Positions 21,850-34,045 of a stretch of 64,000 nucleotides of DNA are shown one piece after another. Source of the DNA: Adiantum capillus-veneris (lineage: Eukaryota; Streptophyta; Polypodiopsida; Polypodiales; Pteridaceae); contig CM043950.1 of NCBI GenBank assembly GCA_014529385.2, positions 151,966,945-152,030,944 of the forward strand. Direction: 5' to 3'. How positions within the stretch are numbered: position 1 is the first letter of the stretch; every line of letters starts with the position of its first letter. The translations under genes and the position numbers were made by a program. The notes under the pieces were generated by a model. The model made no database searches. It was not told where the DNA came from and saw nothing but the letters and a program-made list of their open reading frames with translations.

Positions 21850-22270
21850 AAAAAAATAAAAGCTATTTGGGCACAGTCACTAGAAGAGCGAGAACTAGCC
21901 AATGAGGTTATGGCTCAGGTTCTACAAAAAATGGCCCTGTTAGAGATAGAAAAAGGACAAGCTATTTTAAAAGCTCAGCACACAATAAAGAGCTATTAAG
22001 TCAATGGAAAAGTATTATCAACAAGAAGAAATGGATGAGAAGTCGAAGGACCATTGAGAAGATGTTTGAGATTATAAACTAAGAACTTAAATCTTATCTT
22101 AAACAAATAGCAGCCTTGAGAAATGATGTTAAAGTAATGAAGTAAGAGCTTGACGAGTGTAGACGAGGAGTCCCCAACTCCGAGCAAACGTTTTCAAGCG
22201 ATGAAAAACCGAGCCAGTTAATGAGAGGCACTTTATGAAAACACACATAGTGAAGAGTTCCTGTAAGTCA
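21850..22270 (+). pseudogene. Coiled-coil-like coding remnant
   Basis: Reading the + strand gives a charged helical stretch (S-L-E-E-R-E-L-A-N-E-V-M, then K-M-A-L-L-E-I-E-K), and after a stop and frame change E-L-K-S-Y-L-K-Q-I-A-A-L-R-N. It lies directly after the 2.25 kb element and may belong to element 4, but I recognise no family. Confidence 0.3.
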
Positions 22271-22540
22271 CTCATCATTTATGTAATTCTTCACTTAAGA
22301 GACTACATATATTGGCCCTAAAACTCCTAAAGATGGCAGTTAAATTTAAGAATGGATATGCTAAGCAAGAGGTACTTGGAAATTCATGTGATGTAGCCTC
22401 CACCAAAAAAAAGACTATGCTCCTTCTCAGCAAAGTTGTGTGTCCACCACCACATCCACATCTAGTAGTGCCACCACCATTCTCAAGTGCAAACATTGCA
22501 GGGGGCAAGGGCTATAGCAATTTTTTAAATTTTAAAGAGG

Positions 22541-22603
<63 letters not shown>

Positions 22604-22990
22604 GTGCTTTTGGAAAACCTGTGATGCGTAGGTGGTGGGAAGTGTTTCTATCCAGCTCTTAAAGGTGTGTGGCCTTACTAGAGAGGTAGGACGAGATTGT
22701 TGTTATGTGCATAACACGGTGCGTAACACAATGAGGCCTTGCTAGTTGTGGGCTACTATTGGTGAAAGATAGGGTGGGAATAAAAAATGCTAATCATCAC
22801 AAATTTTCATTAACAACAGATGCAATCGCTCAATATAGCTTCCTCTCTCTCTCTCTCTCTCTCATATTTTATAGTAAAAAAATTATCCCTACACCGATGG
22901 AGATGCTTTAAGGGATTTTTTTATAGCACAAGAGCTGTAGAAAAGAAAAGTGTGTTCACTTTTACATTTGGGGGGGGGGGGGGGGGGGGG

Positions 22991-23026
<36 letters not shown>

Positions 23027-23818
23027 TAAAAAAGACTCTATTCAATTTTTTCTTGAATACTCACAATAGTAAGTAGTATATATATTAAATAGCAAAAAGA
23101 ATTAAATAAAAATCCCAACTCAAAATGAGCCATGGCATCCCAGTAGCACGATAGAACAACAACCAGATCATGACCTTTTACATGGAGGCCTAGCCAACAA
23201 ATACATAAATAACTCCGATAATAACCACCATTTGACCATATATAACCCTTAACAAACTAGCCAGAACACGGGAGGCCAATCCGCAACAAACAAAAAACTA
23301 ATCCGCCTAGCATGCCGTGAAGATGGGACCCACATCTCTAGTTGCCACCACGACGGTGCCTCTTCCACCGGAAAACTGCATGCACATAGGGAATCTCCAA
23401 ATAGAGCCGACGTGATAGATTGACCAACAAAATCCACCACTAGGGGCAGCAGCTAAACGAGATCCGGACAAGAGCACTTGCAATGCCTCAAAGCAAAGCC
23501 TTATCACCCTGAACTTGCAGTTTGTCGAGACAACCACGAATAACCGAGCCAAACCCACAATAAAGGTCCGAATCACAAGCCAACCAATCAAAAGCACTAG
23601 CATCCTCCAAGATCATGGCCGACACTCACCTTTAAGTCGAAACAACAGGCTATTTAAAGGGAGCCTTGCCCTAGCAATGAACACCCGAAGTGAAGAACCG
23701 AGAACATCATGTGATGAAACAATAGCCAAGCTACTCATTTACCCTTTCAATGACGAGGCAGGAGGGGTGATGCCTCCTGTATGATAAGAATATGGAAGAG
23801 ACGAGGGAAAGCAACCAT
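22271..23818. repeat. Microsatellite-rich spacer with a (CT)n-core-(GA)n unit
   Basis: Holds (TC)n at 22547-22600. A unit at 22843-23023 has the order (CT)n, then a core with AGTAAAAAAATTAT and AAGAAAAGTGTGTTCACTTTTAC, a 24-base G run and (GA)n. The core resembles 47983-48135. No gene is recognised up to 23818. Confidence 0.6.
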
Positions 23819-25757
23819 TGATAGCCGGAAATGACATGCCATATGGGGTGGCCTTTACACCACAAATAGCCGGAACATTCCCAAGCATCATCTCAAGGTA
23901 GGAGTAATCCTATAACTAGAGAAGGCACCACCTAGCATAAGTGCGGCTAAGACACAGACATGCATGACAAAAGTGAGATGCCCTTTAGGTAACCAACATG
24001 AAATGGTGATACAACAAATGTCCACATGTAAAAATGCCTAGTAAACAGTCAGGAGTGTGTGTACGAGAGAGGTATGTGACAAGGTTAGAATGGAGCATAT
24101 TGATTGACTAGAGAGGCCGCACGTGATGGAGCACAAGCAGAGTGATATACAAGAGACGAAACATCCCGTGAATGTGGGAAAACAAAACTAAGGAGAATAG
24201 AAAATGGACTCCAAAGATCAAAACAACATTGCACCCTTTTATTGGCGATGATCATACTTACAAATGGTGGTCTTGACTGTTACAAACCTGGCTCTCGGCA
24301 CTAGGGATGCATGATGGAATGCGAGCGCCATATGGTGCATGGTGCAGCTGGAATTAGCGGGAAGGTTAGTTGAGGGAAAACATCAGACGATGCAGCCACC
24401 GACGACGTCAATCACCAACATTGAGAGCGGCCCAAGGTAGCATGGTGTCGATGCATTCAATCCTAGCGTGCTCATGTTGCCTTGCAGGGGGGGTAGTGAC
24501 TGCCTTATGTGCATGGAGTGGTCGTGACTAGTAACTCAACCATGGTGTGGTGGATAATGGGGAAAATGGTGATGTTGCCAATGCTAAAATGACCAAGCTT
24601 GCAACCAAACATGAGGCCATGAGCTCTCTAGCTTGGGGTGCATTATGTGCTTAGTGGTGCTTAGTGGTGATGTTACCAATGCTAAACTGACCAAGCTTGC
24701 AACCATGCATGATGCCATGAGCTCTCTAGCTTGGGGTGCAATATGTGCTTAGTGGTGCTTAAAATGTAGAGTGCATGGAGCTAGTGTGTTCCTCCTTCAC
24801 TTGTGCCTTCCTTTGTGCTCAGCAGAGGCCTTTTTACATAGGCTTGAGGGGTGGTCCTTACCCAATGGTCCTTGCCAATATCCATTGGTCGTTGTAGAAG
24901 GTCTAGATGCCTCTCTAGTAAGAGAGAAAGAGAGAGAGAGAAGGTAGAGATAGAGAGAGAGGAAAGAGTGGGGGGGGAGAGTTTTTATTTACAATCCACT
25001 AGCCACTGGCTAGGTTATTTCGGAAGAGTGGAGTTCGGGGTATTTACAAGGGTTTTGTTGATGGTTCGGGTGGTCGGTGTCAGGTTTAAGGTTGCTAGAA
25101 CTGGTATTTGTTGCGGGAAGCCAAGATGCTACGTGTCGCTTCCTCTCGGTGCCGGCCGGGGCACGCCTTCGGCGCCACTTCTTGTTTTGGTGTTGGCGAC
25201 GTGCGAGTTGGCCGTCTTCTTTTTGTTGTTGGCATTGATTCCTTTGGATTTTTTTTATTATTCTCTGGTGTGTGTGCGTATATGCGTGCGTGTACTGTGT
25301 GTATGGGTAATGTGTGAGTGTCGTATATATATACCATGGGTTGTGTGTGTGTCTAGAGTGTGTGAAAGTGTTTATGTAAGCAATCAAGGGTGTGTGAGTG
25401 TGGGAACGTGGGATAGAGTGATATATTTATTTATTTATTTATATGTATAAAAACAAAATTTAAAAAAATACGTGTAACTTCTTATAGAGAACGAGGGGGG
25501 CGGAAGGAGACGACGTGAGTGAGAGGGGGGGAAGATGGTGAGGGAATGGGGAGAGGTGATGTGTGTGTGTGTGGGTGTGTGTGTGTGTATGGGTAAGAGA
25601 TAGATAGATAGATTGATTGATTGATTGAATTATCGTCCACGGATGTCAGATATGACCCATGGGACCAAAAACAAACATTACAACCACTTCTTCTAAGTGA
25701 GGGCAATGGATACATATCAGTTAAGGACTGAGGGTCCAGCAAAAGAAAAAGCAAAGT

Positions 25758-26315
25758 CTAAGGGGGGTCCTGTGGGGCAGGAGCAGCGGCCGGTTTAGGA
25801 GTTTGAAACTCCTGGATGATGGCCTTCCCTCTGCGGTATACTGCCCACTTGCCTTTGGCTCGTGCTTCACGCACTTTTTTCAGCTCTTCGCCTTTGTGCT
25901 TGATTTGTGTCGGGGTGAGTTCTTCGGCGATCCAAAATTCAGTGTCTCTAAGGAGACGCGATTGCTGGAGTAGTCGGAGCCATTCCTCTTTGTCTTTGAA
26001 CTCAAGAATGGCATGTCCACTAGGTGTGCGCTTGGTGTTGAATTTGTTGACGATACATTCTACCGCATCGTAGTCGACATGGACCAGTTTAAGAGTTTCG
26101 TTGAGGAGGTCGATTAATTTGCAGAAATCTTGTTTGCACTCGTCCCATGCTTGGGGCAGTCCTCCAATGTGAAGCTTGAGGGCATTCTCTTCTTGAAGTT
26201 GATGTTCCCGCAGTTCTGTCTTCACACAAGTTTCCACTTTGGCAAATGCAATCGTGTGCGCTTGAGTGACTTTTTCTTCGACTTCCTTCACTTTGTCTGT
26301 TGTGAGGCCGACCAT
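25758..26315 (-). CDS. LINE ORF1-like protein fragment inside the LTR
   Basis: A 185-residue frame from the ATG at 26315. The first 50 residues form a charged, likely coiled-coil helix (V-K-E-V-E-E-K-V). Then N-A-L-K-L-H-I-G-G-L-P-Q starts an RRM-like fold, and G-H-A-I-L-E-F and L-R-D-T-E-F-W-I-A-E-E-L-T-P lead to a basic end, K-A-R/K-G-K-W-A-V-Y-R-R-G-K. This order and the L-T-P...G-K ending resemble nucleic-acid-binding ORF1 proteins of L1-type LINEs; I infer this from pattern only. It is absent from the other LTR. On the 3' side (25595-25630) lies a short (CAAT)n tail. The frame is open and ends with a Pro/Ala tail. An open upstream extension is only (TC)n-encoded Leu/Ser. Confidence 0.5.
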   Translation of the reverse strand: MVGLTTDKVKEVEEKVTQAHTIAFAKVETCVKTELREHQLQEENALKLHIGGLPQAWDECKQDFCKLIDLLNETLKLVHVDYDAVECIVNKFNTKRTPSGHAILEFKDKEEWLRLLQQSRLLRDTEFWIAEELTPTQIKHKGEELKKVREARAKGKWAVYRRGKAIIQEFQTPKPAAAPAPQDPP

Positions 26316-26323
26316 GGAGTCAG

Positions 26324-26328
<5 letters not shown>

Positions 26329-26402
<74 letters not shown>
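26329..26402. repeat. (GA)n microsatellite
   Basis: About 37 GA units at the border of the segment that is absent from the other LTR of element 3. Confidence 0.95.
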
Positions 26403-26405
<3 letters not shown>

Positions 26406-26850
26406 ATTACCCGGCTGCACGCTTCGGGCTGCTTGTACGAGGAGGGAGAGAGAGAGAGCAGGTGGCTTTGTATCTGACCAAGAGCGAGGGAAGGGATGAG
26501 GGGTATGGGAGGGGTAGTGTGTGTGGATATGGTGCGTAGGGTGGGAGGTTATGAGAGAGAGAGAGAGAGAGAGAGTTGTTTTACTGCACCTTCGCGCTGG
26601 TCCGACAGGGGAACGAGAGGGAGATGATGGCGTTCGAGGGTGAGGGAGAGAGACAGTAGCGTTGTTTGTTGTGCCTTTGGGCTGGTCAAGAGAGCGTGCG
26701 AGAGGAAGAGAGAGAGAGAGGGGGGCCTTCGGGCTGCTCTTGGCCAACAACGAGCGAGGAAGGGGGGGGGAAGTTATTGAGGGTCAATGGGGTGGGGTAA
26801 TAAGAGAGAGAGAGTGTGTGTGAATTATTATGCTAGCCTTTGGGTTGTTT

Positions 26851-26890
<40 letters not shown>

Positions 26891-27065
26891 GGAGAGTGAG
26901 AGAGAGTATATGCTACGTGGTCCGCTGATGGAAGTAAGATAGGAGGGGAGAGAGGGGTGTGTGTGAGGCCAAGAGAGTGTGGACGAGAGGAGAGGGTGGT
27001 TGAGGTACGGCGGTCCTGTCAGAGGGAGAAAGACAAGCGAGGAGGGGTAAGAGAGAGAGTGTGTG

Positions 27066-27107
<42 letters not shown>

Positions 27108-27380
27108 GTAAAAGCACGGCGGCCCGCTATAGGGATAGAGAGTGTGTGATATTTTATGCGCCATGCGGGGCTTGGTGGAAGAGTGAGACAGGAAATTAAA
27201 AAAATGAGAGGGAGTGTGGGGTTGGTGGCTGCAGTAATAATACAAAAAAATGCTATTTTTTTGTGGTTTTCTTTACCTCCGGGTCCATGAATGGGTTGAT
27301 TCATGTGGTTTCGGCTTTGAAAATCGAGAACTTTAGACTCTCAAGCCGGGTTAGAGGGCGGTGCAATTAACCTGGTATCA

Positions 27381-27395
27381 TTAGCCCTCCCCCTT
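27381..27395 (-). other. Polypurine tract of element 3
   Basis: Minus-strand AAGGGGGAGGGCTAA directly before the 3' LTR. Confidence 0.8.
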
Positions 27396-27417
27396 AATGT
27401 TAGGGGCATTCATGCCT

Positions 27418-28658
27418 CTAACTCACCTGTTTGATCATTGTCGTCGGAGGTTCAGCAATGTCAAGAGGTGGAGTTTGATCAAATCGAAGAAAATAAGGAT
27501 TAAGCCGCCAACCACTTACTCTGGTCTTATGAAGCTTGCCATCAGCTTCCATAAGCTGGTAACTCCCATTGGCATACTTTTTCCTCATGATGAAAGGGCC
27601 CTCCCATTGGAGTAGGAGCTTCTTATCTTTGTGTGTGTCGAAGCGATTGTCGTAGCGGAGCACCAACATGTCTTTCTTTAATTCTTTGCGCCGAAGATGT
27701 TGATTGAAACTAAGCCGTCTATGCTCTGCCTGTGCCGCATAATAATTGATTGCCTCTTCTTTGTCCACAACTGTAGTCTTTCCAAGTCGAGGATGTGATC
27801 TCTCAAATGCATGTTCGGCCGTTGAAGCTGGCTTGCCATCACTTTGAGACTTGCTAGTTGCACCTCAATAGGCAAGATTGCCTCCTTGCCAAATACCAAA
27901 TGATATGGGGTGAACCCCAAAGATGTACGGAATGAGGTTCTGTAGGCCCACAAAGCTAGGAGTAGATACTTATCCCAGTCTCCAGGATGATTGTTAACCT
28001 GCTTGGTGATGATTTTACAAACCATTCCATTCACTTTCTCAACTAGGCCATTACATTGAGGGTAATATGGTGATGAGTGCCTCCTTGTAATGCCAAGTTT
28101 TTGCATTAACTCTCCTACTAAATCTGCTCTGAAACCTGGCCCTCTATCAGAGATGATTTCTAATGGTGTGCCAAACCTGCAGCATATGTGCACATAGACA
28201 AACTTAGCTACCTCTATAGCTGTGATCCTAGTTGTGGCTGTAGCTTCCGTCCATCTAGTCATATAGTCGACTCCCATGATGATGTAGAACTTCCCTCGGT
28301 TGGCCCTAGGCAATGTTCCTATGGAATCTATACCCCATTTTTCAAATGGTCCATATGAAAGGATAGGTGTCTGTGGTTTAGGCATGAGTGACCTGGTGCC
28401 GGCCTTTTGACACAACTTACATGTCCTACCACCAGTGGTGTACATCACGGTTGAGGCTAGGCCATACAAAACCAGCCTGCAAGATTTTCCTACTTGTTAT
28501 ATCTAGGGCAAAGTGAGCACCACAAACACCATCATGACAACTGGCAATTACCCCCGTAATTTCATTAGAGAGAGGGACCTTCCTGAGTATTTGGTCCTTA
28601 CCCTTATATACAAACCGTCATCGATAAGCCGATACCTTGTGGCCTTCCGGGTAAGCCA
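27418..28658 (-). pseudogene. Integrase of element 3
   Basis: Read on the minus strand: an N-terminal zinc-binding region (28658-28440, broken by stops and a frame change, with C-K-L-C at its end), then the catalytic core with K-W-G-I-D-S-I, I-I-S-D-R-G-P-G-F and N-G-L-V-E-K-V as the DDE triad, and A-L-W-A-Y-R-T. A frame change near 27770 leads to the C-terminal domain, L-V-L-R-Y-D-N-R and W-E-G-P-F-I-M, the GPF/Y module. It ends 38 bases from the LTR. The catalytic residues are present. Confidence 0.9.
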
Positions 28659-29789
28659 TTACTTCTGTCCTTTTGTTAAATCAAGTGGACATTCCCCTGT
28701 ATCCAAAAAATGCATGATGTCAGGTAAGGCGTCACTGCCTTGAAATAGAGGGAGCTTTAGCTTTATAGCTCCAACCACCACTTCATGCAGTCTTTCGCTT
28801 GTTAGGGCATCAGCTTCATGGTTTTGAGCCCTTGGGATGTGGTGTAGTTGAACTGCTTCAAACTTACCCAACAAAGTTTTTACACAGCTTAAGTGAGTCC
28901 TCAAGCTAGGATTCTTGCATGTCCACACTCCATTTACTTGCCTTACCAAAAGTAGAGCATCCCCAAATACGTTAAGGTGCTTTACCCCTTGCAAGACGCA
29001 CCATTGTAAACCCTTGGTTAGTGCTACATACTCAGCTTCATTGTTAGAACGTGATTCCAACAAATGGCCAAGCGAAAATACCTTGATACCTTTGTCATCA
29101 AAGACCACTATGCCTGCAGCAGTTGCTTTGTCAGATGCTCGCTTGTAGGCTCCATCAAAGTAGAGAGAGTGTGCTCTTTCTACCATTGGTGGCTCTGGAA
29201 ATGATTGAATTCCTTCCCCTTTAGATTGATTTACCTTCTTCTCAAAGTTTTGGTTGGTCATGAGTCCCCCCAAGCTAGTCCTTGTCGTGCTTTCCACCTG
29301 TCCTGTGTAGTCAAATTCTTGCAAACGAACTAGCCATTTAGTAATCCTAGCAGAAACATCCATGTGTTGTACAACATAGGGAAACATCTCATCCATGGTT
29401 AAAATTACAAATTGCCTAGGCAGCAAATATGACATGAACTTTGTAGTTGCAAATCTAAGAGCTAGGACTAGGTGTTCCACATGGGTGAAACCTTTCTCTA
29501 CTGTTGTCATCATTCGACTGGAGAAGTAAATTGGCCTCATGAAAGATGTTGTTGTATCCTTTTGGAGTAGCACAGCCCCCAAGGAGTCATCACCCATGCT
29601 TGAGGTGACATAGAATTTTTCATCCCACTTAGGTGGTGAGATAGTTGGTAGGGTGGCCAAGACCTCCTTTACCTTGTTGTAGTGATGTTCGCTCTCCTCG
29701 TCCCAAGTGAAAGTTGATCTTTGAGTGAGCTGTTGCAGTGGTAGAACAAGTTGTGATAGTAGATGTATGAATCTACTCAAGTACCTCAC
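28659..29789 (-). pseudogene. RNase H and second RNase H of element 3
   Basis: An open stretch of 376 residues. The first half is the Gypsy connection and RNase H (R-P-I-Y-F-S-S-R-M, then E-K-G-F-T-H-V-E). The second half is the extra Tat-type RNase H, with Y-F-D-G-A-Y, N-N-E-A-E-Y, F-G-D-A-L-L and H-E-A-D-A-L as its acidic residues. At the 5' end the frame is shifted against the reverse transcriptase by loss of one A in the run at about 29792, where element 1 still has CAAAAGGTG. Confidence 0.9.
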
Positions 29790-30151
29790 CTTTGTAAAAA
29801 AGAGACGAGTTGACGTGCAGTTTTTGGTGAAGGCAGGGCTATGAGTGCGGACACCTTACTTGGATCGGCGTTGATACCCTTTGCTGAAATTTCATGGCCT
29901 AACAGAAGGACTCTACTTTCCCCAATGTGGCACTTGTCCACATTTAATTGACCACCTAGGCTTTGCAACCTTGCCAAACCCTCAAATACCTTTTCTAAGT
30001 GGGAAATGCCAGGGCTATATATACAAAAATCATCAATAAACACTCTTATGGATGTTCCAAAGAACGGTTGGAAGACATATGTGACATATCTTTGGAATGT
30101 GGCAGGTGCATTTGTGAGACCAAATGACATAACTCTGTATGCAAAATAGCC
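29786..30151 (-). pseudogene. Reverse transcriptase, catalytic part, of element 3
   Basis: Contains F-G-L-T-N-A-P-A-T-F-Q-R and the catalytic F-I-D-D-F. It is in the same frame as the preceding part, from which it is separated by a TGA (30152-30154) standing where element 1 has Trp in I-T-P-W-G. Confidence 0.9.
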
Positions 30152-31487
30152 TCATGGAGTAATGAAAGTGGTTTTTAGCTGATCTTCCAAGGCTATGAGT
30201 ATTTGAAAATACCCAGAATAACCATCACATAGGGTGTAGCATTTATAACCCGCCACTTCATTCAGAATTTCATCCAACAAAGGGAGAGGAAAGTGGTCTC
30301 TCTTTGTAGCTGCATTTAGTGGTTTGTAGTCAATGCAGGCCCTCCACTTACCATTCTTTTTAGGCGTCACTAATACGGGTGACACCCACTCTGAGTTTTC
30401 TACATGATAGATGAACCCTGCTTCTAGTAGCTTCCTTACCTCGGCCAGGAGTGCTTTTTCTTGTATGACCCCCAGCCGTCGTAGCTTTTGCACAACTGGT
30501 TTTACCCCTTCCTTCAGCTTAATATGGTTTTCCAATACTGTAATACATGTGATTCTTTCATAGTTGTCAATGAAAAGGTCAGGAAATCCCATCAACATTT
30601 GCAAAAATTTATCATTCTCCTCAATTGTTAATTCCATAGACAACATACCCTTCAACCAACTTTCTCCTAGGCCAGGTGATTTACTTTCCTCTTCGTTGCT
30701 TTGCCCTTCTGGTGACGGGTTCCCAGTGGTGTTTGCCCTTTGTAGATCCTCCATGATGATACCCATCACATCCATGGAACTGTCGCTTTCATTGGTGGGT
30801 GTGGTCTCCTCCTCAGAAGTGGAAGACTCACTAGTGGTTTCATCTGCTGATGTCTCTAGGTCCATTTTCTTCTGCTTGCCAGTCTTCATGTCGTAGTAGA
30901 TTGTCTCCCCTTTCTTACCAGTCATGCGTAGAAGGCCATTGCCCCAGTCCTGCTTTGCCTTCATGGCCATCAACCATGGCCTTCCCAAGATTAATGGATA
31001 GCCCTCCCCCTTAGTAGGCATTACAAAAACATCTACTTCTACCTCAGTGTTGAAAGTTTTGATCTTCACAGCACTTACCACACTTGCACATTTTACTTTT
31101 GCATTGTTTGCCAACTTTGCCTTGCATGGAGAAGGCCTGTCAACCTCGAGCCCCAGCTGAAGAATCATAGCTTCACTCATCACACAAATTTGTGCACCTC
31201 CATCAATGTAGGTGTTTCCAACCCTCTTACCTTTTATGTTGACGTCGACAATTGGAAGGATGTCATCCATGTTGCAACCCGAAATTGCTCCGGCTACCGT
31301 TGCTTTGGAGTGCCTTGTACTTACCATTTTGGACCATTTCCGCCTTACCTTTGGTGTGAGATGTAGCAGTTGTGGCCATGTTATCTTTGGTCCTTTCTCT
31401 GCCACATCCAATGTTAGATCATAGGGCCTAGAGCTTTCCCCTAACTGGAAGTCGGTGATGCCTAATTTCCGTCGTGGCCTTGATGGC
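30152..31487 (-). pseudogene. Protease and reverse transcriptase N-terminal part of element 3
   Basis: One long open frame on the minus strand. The protease has Y-I-D-G-G-A-Q-I-C-V-M and ends G-Y-P-L-I-L-G-R-P-W-L. A Thr/Ser/Glu-rich spacer follows. The reverse transcriptase fingers show W-V-S-P-V-L-V-T-P-K-K-N-G-K-W-R-A-C and Y-S-G-Y-F-Q-I. This frame is undamaged for over 400 codons and continues in frame upstream to the solo LTR at 31487. The homologous part of element 1 is interrupted at I-A. Confidence 0.92.
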
Positions 31488-31954
31488 TGTTAGGAAATAC
31501 GACGTAGCTAAATAGATATTTGAGTAGATTACTTAATGGAGAGAGATAGATTTCACACACAAGAGATTATAGAGTAGAGAGAGAGAGATTACACACGATA
31601 TACGTAGTTCACCCATTGTAGGCTATGTCCACGGGAAAGCAGCCACTCAATGGCTTTAGTATAAGAAGTCAAGTCCGCTTTTGAATTCGGCCATCGGCCA
31701 TTGACTTCCGACCATCGACCACCGGCCATTGACTACCGGCCAACCGGCCAATTGACCAGTCGTTTTCCGACCACTTTTCGGCCGCCGTCCGGCCATAATA
31801 TTCCGACAAAAAGGAATATTTTGGCAAAGAAAAAAAAAAGTCTCGGCCCTAAATTTTGACCGTGAAAATTTTGGTTTTCGACTAGTGATTTTTATTTCCG
31901 GCGAGTGATTTTTCTTCACGCATGATGGCTTCTCCTCATAATGGGGACCTAACA
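31488..31954 (-). mobile_element. Solo LTR, Ty1/Copia type
   Basis: A 467-base unit starting TGTTAGG and ending CCTAACA lies exactly between gag and pol of element 3. On the minus strand its second half contains GGCTGCTTTCCCGTGGACAT, then TGGGTGAACTACGTATATC, resembling the TTTCCCGTGG-A-GTAGG...GAACCACGT text common near the transcript end of plant Copia LTRs. No internal Copia sequence remains, so it is a solo LTR. Flanks show no clean five-base duplication. Confidence 0.7.
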
Positions 31955-33176
31955 AATGTGCGTTTTTACCACAGAAAATTACAAGGGGTAAATCAGGCTC
32001 CATACTTAACAATGGCCTCTTGCTAGTCTCTCCTTTCATGTTTCTCTCATCATCAAATTGTGTAGCTTTCTCCCTCCTAGCTCTTTTTACAGTCATGGCT
32101 TCAAATGGTTCTACAAAGGTTACCTTCTCCTTACCCTTATCCCTCTCCTTTACTCTGGGTGGATCCACTACTAAGGCCTTTCCTTTCTCTTCTAGCCTTA
32201 TGATGTTTACAGGGCGATCAGGTGGTGGTGCCGGTGGAAGAGGTGGAATGGGTGCTTGTGGTGGTGCCTGGGGTGGACGTAAAATTTGTGTTGGTGGGGC
32301 TGGTGCTCGAGGTGGGGGTGTTCTCTCTCTAGGGGGTGAAAGTTGGTTTCTCCTACCTCCTCTATTAAAGTTTTGTCGCGGTTTGGGATAGTAGTACATA
32401 CCATGACCATCTTCTCCGCAGTTGTAGCAGTGATACTCCCTGTTTTGTCGTTGCACTCTTCCCGGGTCTTGATCTCTTTCTTGATTCCTTCCTTGCTGTA
32501 TCAAGTGGACAGACAAATTCTGCAGTTGGTCAGTAATATGGGCCAACATATCTTGTTGGTCATTTCTTACCCCAGGAGCCGGTGGTGGTGGAGGAATGGT
32601 GGTTGTCGTGGTTGTTGGCCAACGTGATGTTCCTACTTCTGTTGACTCAGTTTCTTTGGCTTTCATCCGCAGCTTCTTGTCCTTAAGGCGAGCAATCTCA
32701 ACGGCTAACTCGTACGTAACAGGGAATCTACCCTTCACCTTCTCCTTGAGAAGCGGCCATAAGCCATGCGTGAACCGGTCCTTTTTTAGGAAATCAGGTG
32801 TAGCTTCCTCTCTTGCCAGTGACTCAACCCACCGTTCCCACAAATCCACAAACTTGGACTCATAGGTCGCATATTCTAAAAGACCCTCCTACTTCAAGTC
32901 TCTCAACTTGTCCCACAGCTTCTTTGAAGTAGTACCTCCCCCAAAGCGCCTCTTAAAAGCAGTTTTTAAGGATTCCCAGTCATCCTTAGTTGCTTGTGGA
33001 AGTGGGTTGTACCATGACCTAGCTTCTAGCTCCATGAGATGCTTAAAGATTCTAACCCGGGATTCATCTGTATCTTTGTTGCTTACTACACATGCTACTT
33101 CAAATTCATCTAGGAAATTTGTTACCAAATCCTCCCCCTTCTTTCCTTTAAATGTTGGAAATGCTACACTTGCCAT
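31955..33176 (-). pseudogene. gag: gag of element 3
   Basis: ATG at 33176 on the minus strand. A retrotransposon-gag domain (R-S-W-Y-N-P-L-P, F-K-R-R-F, then after a single in-frame TAG at 32889-32891, L-W-E-R-W-V and D-R-F-T-H-G-L-W-P) precedes a Pro-rich tail. The zinc knuckle is CYNCGEDGHGMYYY, with the last Cys replaced by Tyr, so zinc binding is probably lost. The frame is otherwise open to the solo LTR, which replaces the junction to pol and adds foreign residues to the end. Confidence 0.88.
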
Positions 33177-34020
33177 AATTACTGAGAGAGAGAGCTAGAA
33201 AGACACACTGCTTAGCTTGCAATCAAAAGTTTTTTTTTCCCCTTTACATGGAGGCGTGTATACCCTTTTTACACTAGAACATAGATTAAAATCTCAAATG
33301 GTACATTGCCTTGTACCAAAGGTAAGACAAATGGCTGATCTGATGTCAGAACCTCAAAGAAGCGCTCCCCACCCAGTATGGTGTTGATGACGTGCTGGTA
33401 GTGAGCCTTCAAGTCCAGTATTACCTTGATTGAGCGTACTCATATCGGAATGTGTGATCTGCCTTGAGTTGTATTGATTCATGTGAAGCTTAGAGGTGCT
33501 TAGTCATTGTCCAAGCTTGTGGGAGAGGGTGGTGTTCTTTCCTAAAACAAGCTCAGTAGATCCCTAGTCTCTCTAGTGAGAGCATGAGCATGTGCTTCCG
33601 TTATCTGTGCTGCAGCATCAGGTGCGACTTGGAAACTGACTGTGATAATTACCTCGGTGACTTGAGTTACCCGATTCTTGACGAAGTAGAATAGTGTTGA
33701 TTCTCTATTGTGCAAAGCTCCCTCCATCTTGTTGTTGCGGGTTGGTTGTAGGTTGCAGACATGGTCTTGAATTTCTCCTTCTTCTTCTTGGCACCCGGCC
33801 TATGTATATCCACTGATTTTGGCGTGTTGGTTGACTCTCCCACTGCAAATCGATTACCGTTACGCCTGGCACTCGAGATTCGATGGAGATGCGGAGTTTG
33901 TCTAGTTGTGCTTGAAGCTCTTCTTCTTTAGTCGTCCAGTTAGCGAACCTTGCTAACCATTCATCCATCCACAAAAGTTTAGGGGTTTCAATCTTGTAAA
34001 CTGGAGGGTTTCATGAAAGG
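33177..34020 (-). other. Leader of element 3 between primer site and gag
   Basis: Contains one open frame of 89 residues (33705-33974, minus), tryptophan- and charge-rich, with no recognised motif. It does not resemble the leader frames of element 1. Confidence 0.5.
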
Positions 34021-34039
34021 ATTCTCGATGGGGGCGCCA
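34021..34039 (-). other. Primer-binding site of element 3
   Basis: On the minus strand TGGCGCCCCCATCGAGAAT starts six bases after the 5' LTR end. Confidence 0.65.
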
Positions 34040-34045
34040 AGAAAA

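Larger units (their letters stand above)
23819..27380 (-). repeat. 3' LTR of element 3 (left copy)
   Basis: Direct repeat of 34046-36855. Compared with that copy it has a tandem duplication of about 99 bases (24570-24760, containing CCAAGCTTGCAACCA) and an extra segment of about 800 bases (25593-26400) carrying a LINE-like frame. It also has several (GA)n tracts of different length. Confidence 0.9.

Noticed and set aside
25010-25387. Open frames around 25 kb and 35.3 kb as genes
   Set aside because: They recur in both LTRs of element 3 and contain GT/AC repeats. They are LTR sequence without motifs.
30564-32865. Plus-strand frames opposite gag and protease of element 3
   Set aside because: Shadows of the minus-strand gag-pol.
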